Source: Diplodia intermedia (lineage: Eukaryota; Ascomycota; Dothideomycetes; Botryosphaeriales; Botryosphaeriaceae). Taken from it: DNA of 64,000 nucleotides. Within the stretch, counting starts at the first letter, position 1, and every line of letters begins with the position of its first letter. The notes under the pieces are model-generated. The model searched no databases. It saw only the letters and a list, made by a program, of their open reading frames with translations, and had not been told where the DNA came from. Both the position numbers and the translations under genes were made by a program. Shown here in pieces: positions 46,586 through 58,500 of the stretch. Location: positions 248,001 through 312,000 of the forward strand of contig JAKEKT010000007.1 of the NCBI GenBank assembly GCA_021495925.1, in the 5' to 3' direction.

Positions 46586-47826
46586 ATGAGTTTCTTCAAA
46601 GATCTGAAAAAGGGCTTTGAAGGCCTTAGCATGAGTGACAAGGACAAGCACAGCGAAGGAGGTCAGTGAATCCCCCCAACCTAAACCATCCTCAACCGCC
46701 TCAACCCCCACCACTTCGCGGAAAGCCCGGCACAGAAACAACATTGGACACCCATACCAGTGTCCGAATGCGGCCCCCTTTCCGCAACGCCAATGCCTCC
46801 AGCATTTCCAACCTCGTAGCTGACAAGCCCCGTCCCCACACACAGAGGCCTCCCGCGGCTACTACGACCAGGGCGGCTACAGCCAGCCCCCTCCGCAGCA
46901 ACACTACGGCTCCCCGGCCCCACCTCAACAAGGCTATGGCCAGCCCCCGTACGGTCAACCCGGCTACGGCCAACCGCCGCCGCCGCAACACTACGGCTCC
47001 CCCGCCCCTCCCCAGCAAGGCTACGGCCAGCCCCCGTACGGTCAACCCGGATACGGCCAACCGCCGCCTCAACACTACGGCTCCCCGGCGCCACCGCAAG
47101 CATACGGCGCACCCCCGGCGCCGCCGCCGCCCCAGTCCGACCCCGCGCCCCTGCCGCAGGGCTGGTACAGCCACTGGGACGCGTCGCGCAACCGCGCCTA
47201 CTACGCGGAGCCCGCGACGGGCCGCACGCAGTGGGAGTTTCCCTCCGGGTTCGGCGGCGAGGCTTCGCGTGGTGCTCCCGGCGGAGCGTTTTACAACGAG
47301 TACGGCAACGCGGCGCCGCCGGTCGGGTACGACCAGGGCTACGGCCAGCAGGGCGGCCACGGCGCGAACCAGCAGGAGTACTACGGGGATGTGGAGAGGA
47401 AGGAGAAGAAGGAGGGGCATGGGACGGGCGCGATGGTGGCGGCGGCCGGCGCGGGGGTGGTTGGCGGCGCCGTGTTGGGCGCTGTTGTTGGTGAGTTGTC
47501 CTGTCTCTCTCCCTCTCTCTCGCCCTATTATAGGGGTTTTTTTTTTATCCTGTTGTTGTTTTATGATGGTGAGGGGATTGCTAACGATGTCGTGTGTCGT
47601 CATATCAGCTCACGAGATGACCGAGGACTCGGATGACGAGAACGCCCGGGCTGCTCCTCCCCCTCCGCCGCAGGACTCGGGCTACTACGACCCCGTCCCG
47701 CCGCCGACGGATGACTTGCCCGACGAGACCCGCTCCGGCAGCTCCGTGTCGAGCAGCGACAAGGAGGACTTGGAGGAGGCGCGTGAGGCGTATGAGGAGG
47801 CCTACGAGGAGGCTTACGATGACTAG
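46586..47826 (+). CDS. WW-domain protein with GYGQP repeats and a glycine zipper
   Basis: Exons 46586-46661, 46846-47490 and 47609-47826 give 312 residues. Exon 1 encodes an amphipathic start (MSFFKDLKKGFEGLSMSDKD). Exon 2 opens EASRGYYDQGGYSQPP. About two and a half repeats of ~29 residues follow, each built as QHYGSPAPPQQGYGQPPYGQ plus PGYGQPPP. A WW domain lies at ~128-158: LPQGWYSHWDASRNRAYYAE, then PATGRTQWEFP. A glycine zipper lies at ~216-241: GAMVAAAGAGVVGGAVLGAV. Exon 3 adds an acidic tail ending EEAYEEAYDD. The true exon-2 frame has no internal ATG-initiated long frame, so it is easily missed. WW domains bind Pro-rich ligands; the zipper suggests membrane insertion or oligomers. Confidence 0.82.
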
Positions 47827-49521
47827 ATGGGCACCTCTCTGCTTTCGCTGATGGGCGCTGGCTGCTGAGTCGGCGGCGGCCCCATCCGCTGGTGGAGGTA
47901 GAGGATTTTTTGATGCTGTACTATTATCATGCAGAGAGCCTTGGGCAAGATCCCTTGAGCGAATCGGATTTTTTTTCTGAGCGGCTTTTGGATTGCGAGA
48001 CGTGGGACGTCTTCACCGGATGATGTGTCGTGGCCCGTTCCTGGTTCGATGAACATATTGAGTCGTGTCATATTGAGGACGTTGATACTTGGACCAACAA
48101 GACAGCGGATCCCAGTCGGAGGTTACAGGGACCCGGTCTAGGAAAGGACCTTTACCAAAGAAGGCAATGTTCGGGAACACAAGGCGAAAAACAGGGAACC
48201 GAGGGGGCTATCACTTGTCGCGTGCGGCTGATCCAAGCCACACAACGTGGGACCCCTATCGACGCGAGTAGCGGAACAGACAATGCAATTGTAGTATTCG
48301 AGTCAGACATGTCTATGTGCGTAGGATGCAAATGGTGCGAGGCTGCGATGTTTTGCGATGCAGCGGCCTCTCCCTGAAATTGTGCCTCCAGACCCACTAA
48401 TCCTCCGCTCCCTCGCCACGCGGCAGGGAGGAGCTTCACCCTTGCACGATGGCGAGACCGGCTTCCTTGCCGATGCCGCTTGCAAATCATCTGGACAGCA
48501 GCCAGAAAGTCGTCGTTTCCTGGCGCAGTGGTTCTCAGGAGAGAGGACTCAGCTTCACCGTACGTGTACGTAGCACAGTACTGACTGTTCTGGTGTTCTC
48601 GCTTATGCTCTCCGTGTGGGCCTCCGCGTCACTCGCGGCCAATGGCGCACTCCACACAGATTATTGCGAGCGGATGCTTGCAGTTCTCTTTCCTAAATCC
48701 GCCCGACGGCGTGGTCGGTGCGGACGAGGCTCGGAGGATTCCACTATATGGCGCATGAAGAATCGAAACGGGATGCGAAATGACGGCGGTGATCAGGGAA
48801 CCTCTGCTCACGGCAGCCGCACGACGTGTTTTCGCAGCACGGCGTCGGGCGCGGAGTTGGAGGTGGTGCATGGAGCCGCCGCGCAGCTGGGCCGGCGTCG
48901 TGTCGGCGGGGAGCTATTGGGATCTCCAGACGCAATCGGCCGTGGATCGGCAGGTGCTAGATCTGGATTATTCGAGAAGCGGACTCGAAGGCGCGCATCG
49001 CGAACTGGGGGGCGGCCACGGCGATGCCACGGCTGCCGGCCGAGGGGCGAGGCGCTTGGACGGAGCTTGGCCGCGGAGGTGAAGCTGATCGCCGCGTCCA
49101 GCAGCGTACACCAGCCAGCGCACGGAGGCCGTCGTCCGCCTCCCTGCAACCTGCAACAACGAGGGGTTCTGAGGAAAGAAAGCGACCTTCGTTCGCCGTC
49201 ACGCCGCCGCCCGACGCCTGCCTCAGCACGCTGCAGCCGCGCTTGCATCAGCCTGCAGCCTTAGCGACGTCATCCCTGGCCGTCGCCAGTCGAATCCGCC
49301 AAAACCACGAGCCGGGGCTGCCGCGCCTCTAGTTCCCAGGAACTCTGCCCTCGCAACCCGCGCCCACTCCGCCAGGCAATGGGGCCACGATAGCCCGCAA
49401 TCTGGTCGCATAGCCCGGCCCCTTTCGCCCCCTCGAGTTGAGACGCGCGAGCCACCTCTCCTCAATCCGGACAACCACCAACACCAACCCGCGAGCGCAT
49501 GGCGCAGCACCGGGCGACACC
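47827..49521. other. Intergenic region, FMP27 promoter
   Basis: No gene text over 1.7 kb. Long frames at 48.4-49.3 kb on both strands reflect GC content. The last ~80 bp are a C/A-rich leader (CAACCACCAACACC) before the FMP27 ATG. Confidence 0.45.
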
Positions 49522-52500
49522 ATGGCTACCACCCTCTCGTTCCTGTCCGGCCTGCTCGTCCTGCTCTACCTCTCCACCTTCGTCGTCTTCGCCCTCCTCC
49601 GCATCGTCACCGGCATCTCCATCCAGCGCCTGGGCTGGTACGGCCTGCGCCGCATTTCCTTCACCCCCAAGGACGGCATCCGCCTCGACCTCCGCGGCCT
49701 GAGGATATCGCTGCACCGCCCGACCTTCGCCCAGCCCACCTACGTCAGCCTCGTGCTCGAGGAGCTCAAGGTCTCGGTCGACCTCAACAAGTTGGGGCCC
49801 GCCCCGCCGAAATCGAAACCCCACACGAATGGATCGCTGGCGCACACAAAGGAGGGCGGCAAGGCGTCGGAAGGGTCGAGGGGGGACTTCAGGAAGGGCC
49901 ACAAGAGAAGCAGGACCTGGCAGCAGTTGACCGAGACCAAGGAACGGATAAAAAAGCTGCACAGGAAGCTCGACTGGATCCGTTTGTTCGACGTGGTCGC
50001 GACGTCGTCGTCGCTGGTGATCCAGGATGTCGGCACCGTCCAGGTCGCGCAGTTCACCGCCGCCGTCGACACCAGGCGGAAGATGGTCGACCGCAGCCGC
50101 CTGTTCCAGCACAGGCGGGCCAAGTCGGAGCACCAGACCCCCGCCGAGTGGATGTTCACCGTTCGCAACATCCTCTTCAGCCCCGAGGGCCAGGAGTCCA
50201 CCGAGATTTTGGACCACCTCACGCTTAATGTCCATGGCTTATTGTACAAGGAATTGGACGGACTACGTGACGCTACCATTGCCCTCAAGCTGGGCCGCCT
50301 TAACGTGCCATTTGACGATATTCACACATGTTTGGAGAGGGTCAAGGAGAAAAAGAAGACGGACGCTAGCCACGAGGCCGCAGGGACAGGTGCTGGCTAC
50401 TCGTTTAATGATGTCATGGAAGAGTTGGAACGCCCAGGAAGCCGCGATGAGGAAATCGTCCAGACCGTCTCGGATTCAAAAGAGTTTGTCAGCTCCCTTT
50501 TGCGTGGAATACAGGAGATCCAGTTCGCCGTCAGTTTCTTCGGCTTGACCAAGCGAATTCGGGATGGAAGCACAAAGGAAAGCCCGGTATACCTGAACAT
50601 GTCTATGAAGGAATTTGGATTCGACCTTCTGCGCCTGGATCCCCGGAGCCCGGCACATCTCATGTACTTTGCGCCTCATGACATCGCCCATCAGGCGCTC
50701 ATCGCGGCTATTGCGATATCCGTGGGAATTGACCATGGACAGGATCACCCGGAAAGGCTTCTGTACATTCCCATGGCTACCATGACGCTCAAGACCACGC
50801 TCCCCTCAAAGACCATCCAGATCGACCGGGAAAGGGACGTCACAGAACGCAACACCAACATCCTGTTTGCTAATTTTGTTGTCACCTCTCCGTCCCTGGA
50901 CCTTGATCCGAGGCATCTACCTTTGATACTGGCGCTGCTGCAAAGTTCAGATCGTAAAAAAGCGGCACGCCCGGGTCCGCACGACAAGCAGCACATTGCA
51001 TCTCGCTTATTGCCGAAAGCAAATATCAAGTTCTCTGTGCATGAGCCCGTCATCAGAGTTACCTTGCCCCCAATGCAGACCGACAAGAAGGAGAACGGAG
51101 AATTTGATCTGCTGATCTCCAACATGTCGTCTGTATCTCTGGATCTGGAGTCTTCGCATTCAGCCGGCGGAGATTTGCACTATTCCCTAGCCTCTTTCTT
51201 CCGCTTGGCGTCGCATGAGCTCTACTATCAAACAGCAGCCGGCGAGAGGCATAATCTTCTTGCGACAGACGCCACTGAGCTCAAGGTCCAGCTAGATGCC
51301 TCGCCCGAGGTTTCGGTCGTCGTGGGATTGAATTTCGAAACGTTCAGCATCTTCATGGTCCGTCCAGAGATCAGCGAAGGTGTGCGCCAGATCGTCGCCC
51401 AGCTACGCACATACGAGGCGTCCAAGGCGGGTAGATCCTCGTCGAAAAACAAGCCGAATTTCTTACGAAAACTACCAAAGTGGCTCACCCATTTCCAGGT
51501 GCAAGGTGCCGATTTCAATGTGGAAGTTGCTGGCATCGACCATGACGTTTCGGAGAACTCCCGCGGCTGCGCATTACACTTGGATTCGTGGACAGCAGAA
51601 TACAAGGCTGATAAGACGGAAGATGCTGGATCGAGGATCTCACGGCGTAGGATGACCAGTAGGACCGTGCCCACGGAATCCCAGCTGAGAGCAACGTCCC
51701 CATCCTCGCCTCCGCTTTCGCCAGCTCCCCGCAAAAGAAATCTTACCGAGACCGACGGCAGGCGCTTGGCGATCCATGTCACAGGGCTGGAAGGGTTCGT
51801 CATCGAATCCTCCGACTCTAGAGAAGAAGAGTCCTTCCTCAAACTGCCACGTTTTGAGGTGGCATTTACCACTTCGACTGATATCCAAGGACCAGTCTTC
51901 CATGTGAACTCCTTTGCGAAGAGTCTCTTCGTGCACTACTCTTTGTACAGACACTTTGCGATTGGCGTTGCCGTCATGGTGTTACAGAGAGCCTTTGTCA
52001 AGCAGTACGCCGATCGAACTTTCGCGGCTCCTGCTCCCGAAGCACCACAGACACACCGGAGACATCTCACTGTGCCAGACACTGAAGCCGCCGATACTGT
52101 GCAAGGCGTGCCAACCACGCCGTCCAAGCCAGAGATTGTTACTTTGGACTTCCGTGTTGCGTTTATCCAGGCTAAAGCCACCATGCCCGGGGACCCACCG
52201 TTGATGCTCCAGATCCAAGGCTTTGATGCAGGGCGCCACAGATGGGCATCGCCGTTTGTTCGGGCTAAAATGTTCCGCCTATACACGGGAGCTCCTGGTC
52301 TCAAGAAGATTTGGGCTCGCATGGTCAGCATCAAGGCGCTTCGCGTTGACCTCAGGTCCTCGAGGCGCAAGACTGGAACCACCATCACTGAAGAGAAGTC
52401 TATCGACGTTGCGACAGAGGCCGTCCGCATCGCTGTGCCACATCAATTGGTTGTCCACCATGTCTTTGATAACATCACGAATACCATCAAGACCGTTGAG

Positions 52501-55500
52501 CAGCTCCACCATCGCTTCAAGACTCAGTCCAACGAGTACGTTCTTGATAAGCCGCCGGAGGGTCCGAAGAAGGTGCCGAGGATCTCCATCCGCAGCCAAG
52601 CTCTCCTCTTCGAGATCGAAGAAGGTGGATTTGAATGGAAGCTCGGGACCATTTTCCGACTCGGCATGCTCGAGCAAAGGCAGAGACTTGCAAGAGAGGA
52701 AGCGTTCGAGATCAAAGCCAGAAAGCTTGCGGAAAGTGATAAGCGTCGTGGTAACACTAGCCAGCGTGCGAGATCTGCACACCCCCGTGGCCGCAGCGCG
52801 CAACGGCGAGGAGGTCCTGATGTGGGGAGAAAGAGTCAAAGTGCTGACCGCGAGCCACGCATCACATCCCCCACTGCGCGTGGACGCGGTATGCGGTACG
52901 ACGTGGACGGCACGGCAGAATTGGACGACAGCGCGAGGATCCACATCGAACAGGCCCGCGACAAGTTGAACAAACTTCACGCGCAGAGCTGGAAGAGAAG
53001 GATTGACCAAGGCATGCAGTTCCAGAATGCAGCCGTCAAAGACATCCGCTCCATGTTCTGGGGTATCGACGACATGCCAGAGGAGCCCGAGCAGACCGAG
53101 ACGATTCTGGCCATTCCCCAGCGGCCTGCGCTGTTGGCCTTCCTGGTCAGCGACCTGAACTTCATCGTTGATAAGCCGAGCTTCCCCATGTCCGAATTGC
53201 CCGCCTATCTAAACCGCATCGGCAAGGGCATGCCTACCGACATGGAATACTCGTTGCTCATCCCCATGAATGTCCAGATCAACCTAGGCGAGGCTCGTTT
53301 GACTTTGAGAGATTACCCTCTTCCGTTCGTCCATGTGCCTGCAATTCGGACCGGACAATCCACCCGCCTCCCTAGTCTGTCTTTGAAGACGGATTTCGTT
53401 ATTGCCGAAGAATACAGGGACAGGGAGTCCAGCCGGTTGCTCGATGTTGAGGTTGTGCCGCCGGAGATTTTGGAATCGGGAGAGAAGAGCGGCGGTTTCG
53501 CCGTCAGCGTCCGCCGTACCATTGCTCCGGTCAAGACATATTCGGATATGAAGGTGGAAGTCAACACGAACTACCCAACGAGGATAACGTGGGGTACTTC
53601 GTACCAGCCTGCCATCCAGGATATGATGCAAGTCATCGAAGGCTTCTCCAAAGCAGCGATGGATCCTTCCGACAAGGTCGGCTTCTGGGACAAGATCAGG
53701 CTGTCCTTCCATTCCAAGATCAACATTGCGTGGAAGGGCGACGGAGACGTACATGTCATTCTCAAGGGTTCCCGCGATCCTTACAAGGTCACTGGAGACG
53801 GCGCCGGTTTCACGTTGTGTCTGCGGAACGATGTTCAGCTGAACATTTGTCAAGAAGACGACCCGAAGAAATTCCTCACCGTGGACAGCGGAACTGCCAT
53901 TCTCGCTGTTCCGGACTTGAGCCACTACGCACGAATGGTGGAGCAAGAAGAGTCCGACTCGGAGAGCATCGTCAGCGGTTCCAGCTTCAAGCAAGGGGCT
54001 TCGTTCCGCAAGACGGCCATGAAGCTTTCTGGAAACGTCAGGGTGATGATTGGTCTTGTGTTTGAGCGCGAGGAGGATGGCAAGCGTTCGTTCGATTTCG
54101 GACCGCATTACAACGTCATTCTCAAGCATCCCGATTACGCCAAGCCGTTCGAGGGCAACGAGTACGATGCTTTCAGAGGCTTCCGCAGCCATCACATCCA
54201 TATGTCTGTGGCAATCGCCGCCCCGCACGACAGGGACTGGTCGGTCGCAAACACAAAGGCTTCGCCGAACTACAACAGTGTCCATCTCACGCCCAGATTC
54301 TTCAGCCACTTCTACAGCTGGTGGTCGTTGTTCTCCGGCGCCATGTCTTTGCCGGTCCGACAAGGTCCTCTTTGGCCGGGAGTGGAGAAGTCTGGCAAGA
54401 AATTCGGCCGTCATCTTGCGACCATCAAGTACAGTATCCTCTTGTCACCCCTTTACATGAGTCACGTCTACAAGCACAAGGATCCGGACGACTATGGCAA
54501 GAGCGTGGTATCCGCAACTGGATTGAAGGTCCGACTCGACAGTTTCATGGTCGACATCCACCAGCGACGAGAGGAATTCAGGACGTCGGCGCAAACCGCA
54601 AACAAGCCAGCTACAACGACGGGAATGCGTATCAACCAGGTTCAGCTGGACTTCATCTCGGCCGATATCCGAGCTGTCGCGGCAACCATCAGCGGCACAG
54701 AACAAAGTGACATTGAAGAAGCTACCGAAGACACCCTGGCTTCCTACCAGAATTCGCATGATCCTCAAGTCGATCTTTCAAAGTTCACCATCCCGGACAA
54801 CGATCTCTCATGGATAGACATGGACGACTTCGTCGAACTGGATTGGATCCTTCCATCTGAAAGTAACCCCGAGACGAAGATCCTGCCTCTTGCTTTCGCG
54901 CCTCGCTTCACTTACTTCCGCCAGACTGATCATCAAGACAACATCTCTGGTGACCCGCACAGATCCAGTTCTTTCGGAAATGAGCCGACGCACTACTGTG
55001 TCATGTCGAAGCAGAACGACCCTCGCCGGGTTCAATGCAATCTGATTTCAGATCGTCTCAAGACGGTTTGCGAGCAGATTGAGCAAAGTCAGCGCGACAT
55101 TGGCGAACAGCAGCTCAGAATTCTCCGATCTACCAGCGAGAATGATTGGGAGCTTGAAGAGAGGCTAGCGGTGTACCAGCACCACGACGACAATCTCAAG
55201 AGGAAACGAGACATTCTCAAGTCCATGCACTCCAGTTTGGTCAGCCGTCTGGAGCGGGATGATCGGTCGGCTGTCCCGCGCTCTGAGGGTGAAGACCAAT
55301 ACCTCGAAGCTCCGGAGATGTACGATGCCACCGACAAGGATACTAAGGGCGTTGACTCGACTCCTCTTGCGGATTACATCAGCGACTTCAACAACCGATT
55401 CGTGATCCACAACGCTCAAGTGAAGTGGAACAATGCCCTCAGGAATATCATTCTTCGGTACATCCACCAAGTCAGCCAGCGCCGCGGTTTCGTCTACTAC

Positions 55501-58500
55501 ATGTCGAGAAGAGCAGTCAAGTTCATCCTCGACATCGTGGAAGAGCAGAACAAGGCGGATGAACCTCCAGAATCGCCTGGCGCAAGACCACGGACCATGT
55601 CGACGCCATTATCGCCCCAGGCCGATGATGATGTGGATGTCAGGGACCGCATACAGCAACTGCTCGAAGATGGCAAGAAGTTTGTCAACGCGAATGATTC
55701 TGAGATGGGCAACGAGGAGACGCAGAAGCCGAATGCGGACAATGCCAACGAGGATATCGCACAGGAGTTTACTGCACAAAATGCGTACCACGTCCGCCTC
55801 ATCGCACCCCAGATCCAACTGCAGAGCGAAAAGAACCCGAAGTCGGCTGTGCTGGTTGCTGCAAAGGGCATGCAGCTCAAGGTCATCGAGGTCATGGACA
55901 AAGACAACGTCGAAGACGACGTCAGCGGCCTCGTCCAGCGTCGTTTCTCGGCCGCCATGGACAGCCTGCAGATTTTCGTCACCAGCACGAAGACTTTCTC
56001 GACCGAGTACTTGCACATGTATTCTGGCAACAGATATGGAGCTGCTGCGGGAAGTTCTTGGCCACCATGGGTGCCGTTTGAAGTCATGTTCGAGTTCGAC
56101 ACCAACCCGTACGGCTTCTCGAGGGTCGTCCAGAGAACTTCGGCAAGCTTGAGATACGACAAGTACAACACCCTGCGTCTCAAGTACAACGAAGACGTAA
56201 GTGGAGATGATTCGGGCAATGCGCACTGCGTCGACAGTGCGGAGAGTCGTGTTGATCATCTCTGGGTCGAGTTCCCTCATGTGCGTGCCGTTTGCGACTC
56301 GATGCAGTACTACGCCGTGTACATCATTGTCCTGGACCTGCTACTTTACAGCGAACCTCTCGAGAGGCAGCGGAGTGAGAAGCTTGAGAAGATCATGCTC
56401 GCGTCTGACTTCAGCGATCTCGACGGTGCACCAGAGCTCGTCGTCTCCCTTCAAGAACGCATTCACCAGCTCGAGGAGATCAAGAATCGCTTCCAGATCC
56501 ACGAGCAGTACCTCGACCGCGAGGGCTGGAAGAACCGCATCGAGTTGGAGAGACTGCTGTCGGAAAATGAAGAGGAGCTGTTCTTCATGATGAAGGCCAT
56601 TACGACTTCTCAACGCAAGAGCGACGACCGCGCGGCCGAGGCATCGCAACCGACCGGACTCCTGCGCTACCTCATCACCGCCTCGGAAATCGTCTGGCAT
56701 CTTGTCCGTGAAGGCAGCGAATCTCTTGCCGAAGTCCAGCTCGGCAATGCATCGTTCGACCGCACCGACAACAGCGATGGCTCAAACCTTAACTCTTTGG
56801 AGGTCGAGCGCATCCACGGTCTGAACTTGCTGCCGGAAGCCGTGTACCCGGAGATGATCGCACCGTACTTGGATGAGAAGGCGAATGTTGCCGATGGCAG
56901 AGACACCAAGATGCTCCGCGTCCACTGGTACATGCTTGAGGCCATTGCCGGTATCCCAGTCATGGATCACTTCGAGGTCAACATCTTCCCGCTCAAAGTC
57001 CAGCTCGAACGCGAGATTGGCAAGAAGCTCTTCGAGTACATCTTCCCTGGTGTGGGCTCCAATGCCTTTGAAAACGGTGACTTTTCACCCTTCATGGTCA
57101 AGCAGACGCCGCCTGGTGAGGAAGGGGAGAATGGAACATCAGCAGCTGCTGCCGCTGGAGGTGAAGCTGAAGGAGAGTCACCGATTGGTCAAGCCTCTCC
57201 TGAGGTGCCTTCCGGCACATACTCGCACCGTGCCTCGATTGACGGATCGGGCCCTGGCGCGTTGGAGTTGCGCTTGCAGCCAACGCTTGCACTTCCTGAC
57301 GAAAAGCGTCCGAAATCATCGTCTGGGTTGTCCGCTCGCAAGGGCAAAGAAGGCGGAGGCTTGGACTTCGGAGCCTTCAAGATGTTCGATGCATCCAGCC
57401 GTACCGGCACAAGCCTATTCAGGAACCTGCACAGCTCGGCCGGCCCCAAGGATACTTCGGACACTCTCACCATCGCCAGCGCACGACCTTCAAGCCGGCG
57501 GTCTTCGGCGACCAAGCTAAGCGGCATGAACGACGAGAAGGCCAAGAACCGGTTCGCGATGACGCGGGCGCCGAGCTCGAACCGCAAGGAGCGGTCGCAG
57601 GCGGACGACATCAGCCAGATGATGAAGCGGGCGTCCAACTACATGACGTTCGCGTACATCAAGATCCCCAGCATGGTGCTGTGCCTCAGCTACAAGGGCA
57701 AAGGGAACCGCAACTTCGAGGACATCCACGACCTCGTGTTCCGCATGCCGACGATCGAGTACCGCAACAAGACGTGGTCGAACCTCGACCTCGCCATGGC
57801 GCTCAAAAAGGACGTCATCCGCGCCCTCGTGTCGCACACGGGCGCCATCCTCAACAACAAGTTCTCGCACCACCGGCCCAAGGACAAGGGCCGCTTCAAG
57901 CAAATCACCAACCCCTCGATCCTGCTGAACACGGGCGGCGGCGGAGGCGGAGGCGGCGATACCGCCTCGCTGATGACGACCAACAGCGACAAGGACAGCT
58001 CGCGCGACCGCAGCCCGGGCGACACGGCGTCGTCGGCACCCGACGAGCCCCGCCGCAGCTTCACGTCGGGCCGCGACAGCACCCTCAGCCACGCCGACTC
58101 GTTCGGCAGCTCCAGCGCGCGCAGCGTCACGGGCACGACGTGGACCCCCAGCGGCGAAAAATCCTTTGGGGGTGGCAACGGCAACCTGTCGGCGAGCGGC
58201 AACCGGTTCGGGGCGGGCGCGTCGCTGGACGACCACTCGTCGGTGGCGGGCAGCTTCGCCGACGAGCTGTCGCAGGTCGACGACCGCGACACGGCCAGCA
58301 TCCGGCACGGGCCCAACACGCTGCACCGCGCCATCACGGCCATGAGCTCGCGGTCGAGGGAGAAGGACGCGGACGTCGAGGCCGAGGAGGTGAATCGGAT
58401 GAAGAGTCGGATGCTGTTCGGGAAGAAGTTTGTCAGGGCGATGGGGGGTGGTGGTGGTGGGCAGCATGGAGGAGGAGGAGGGGGTGCGGGAGGAGGCGGG

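Noticed and set aside
48449..49264. 271-residue open frame before FMP27
   Set aside because: Basic, Arg/Ser-rich text in GC-rich spacer with frames open on both strands; no homology signal.
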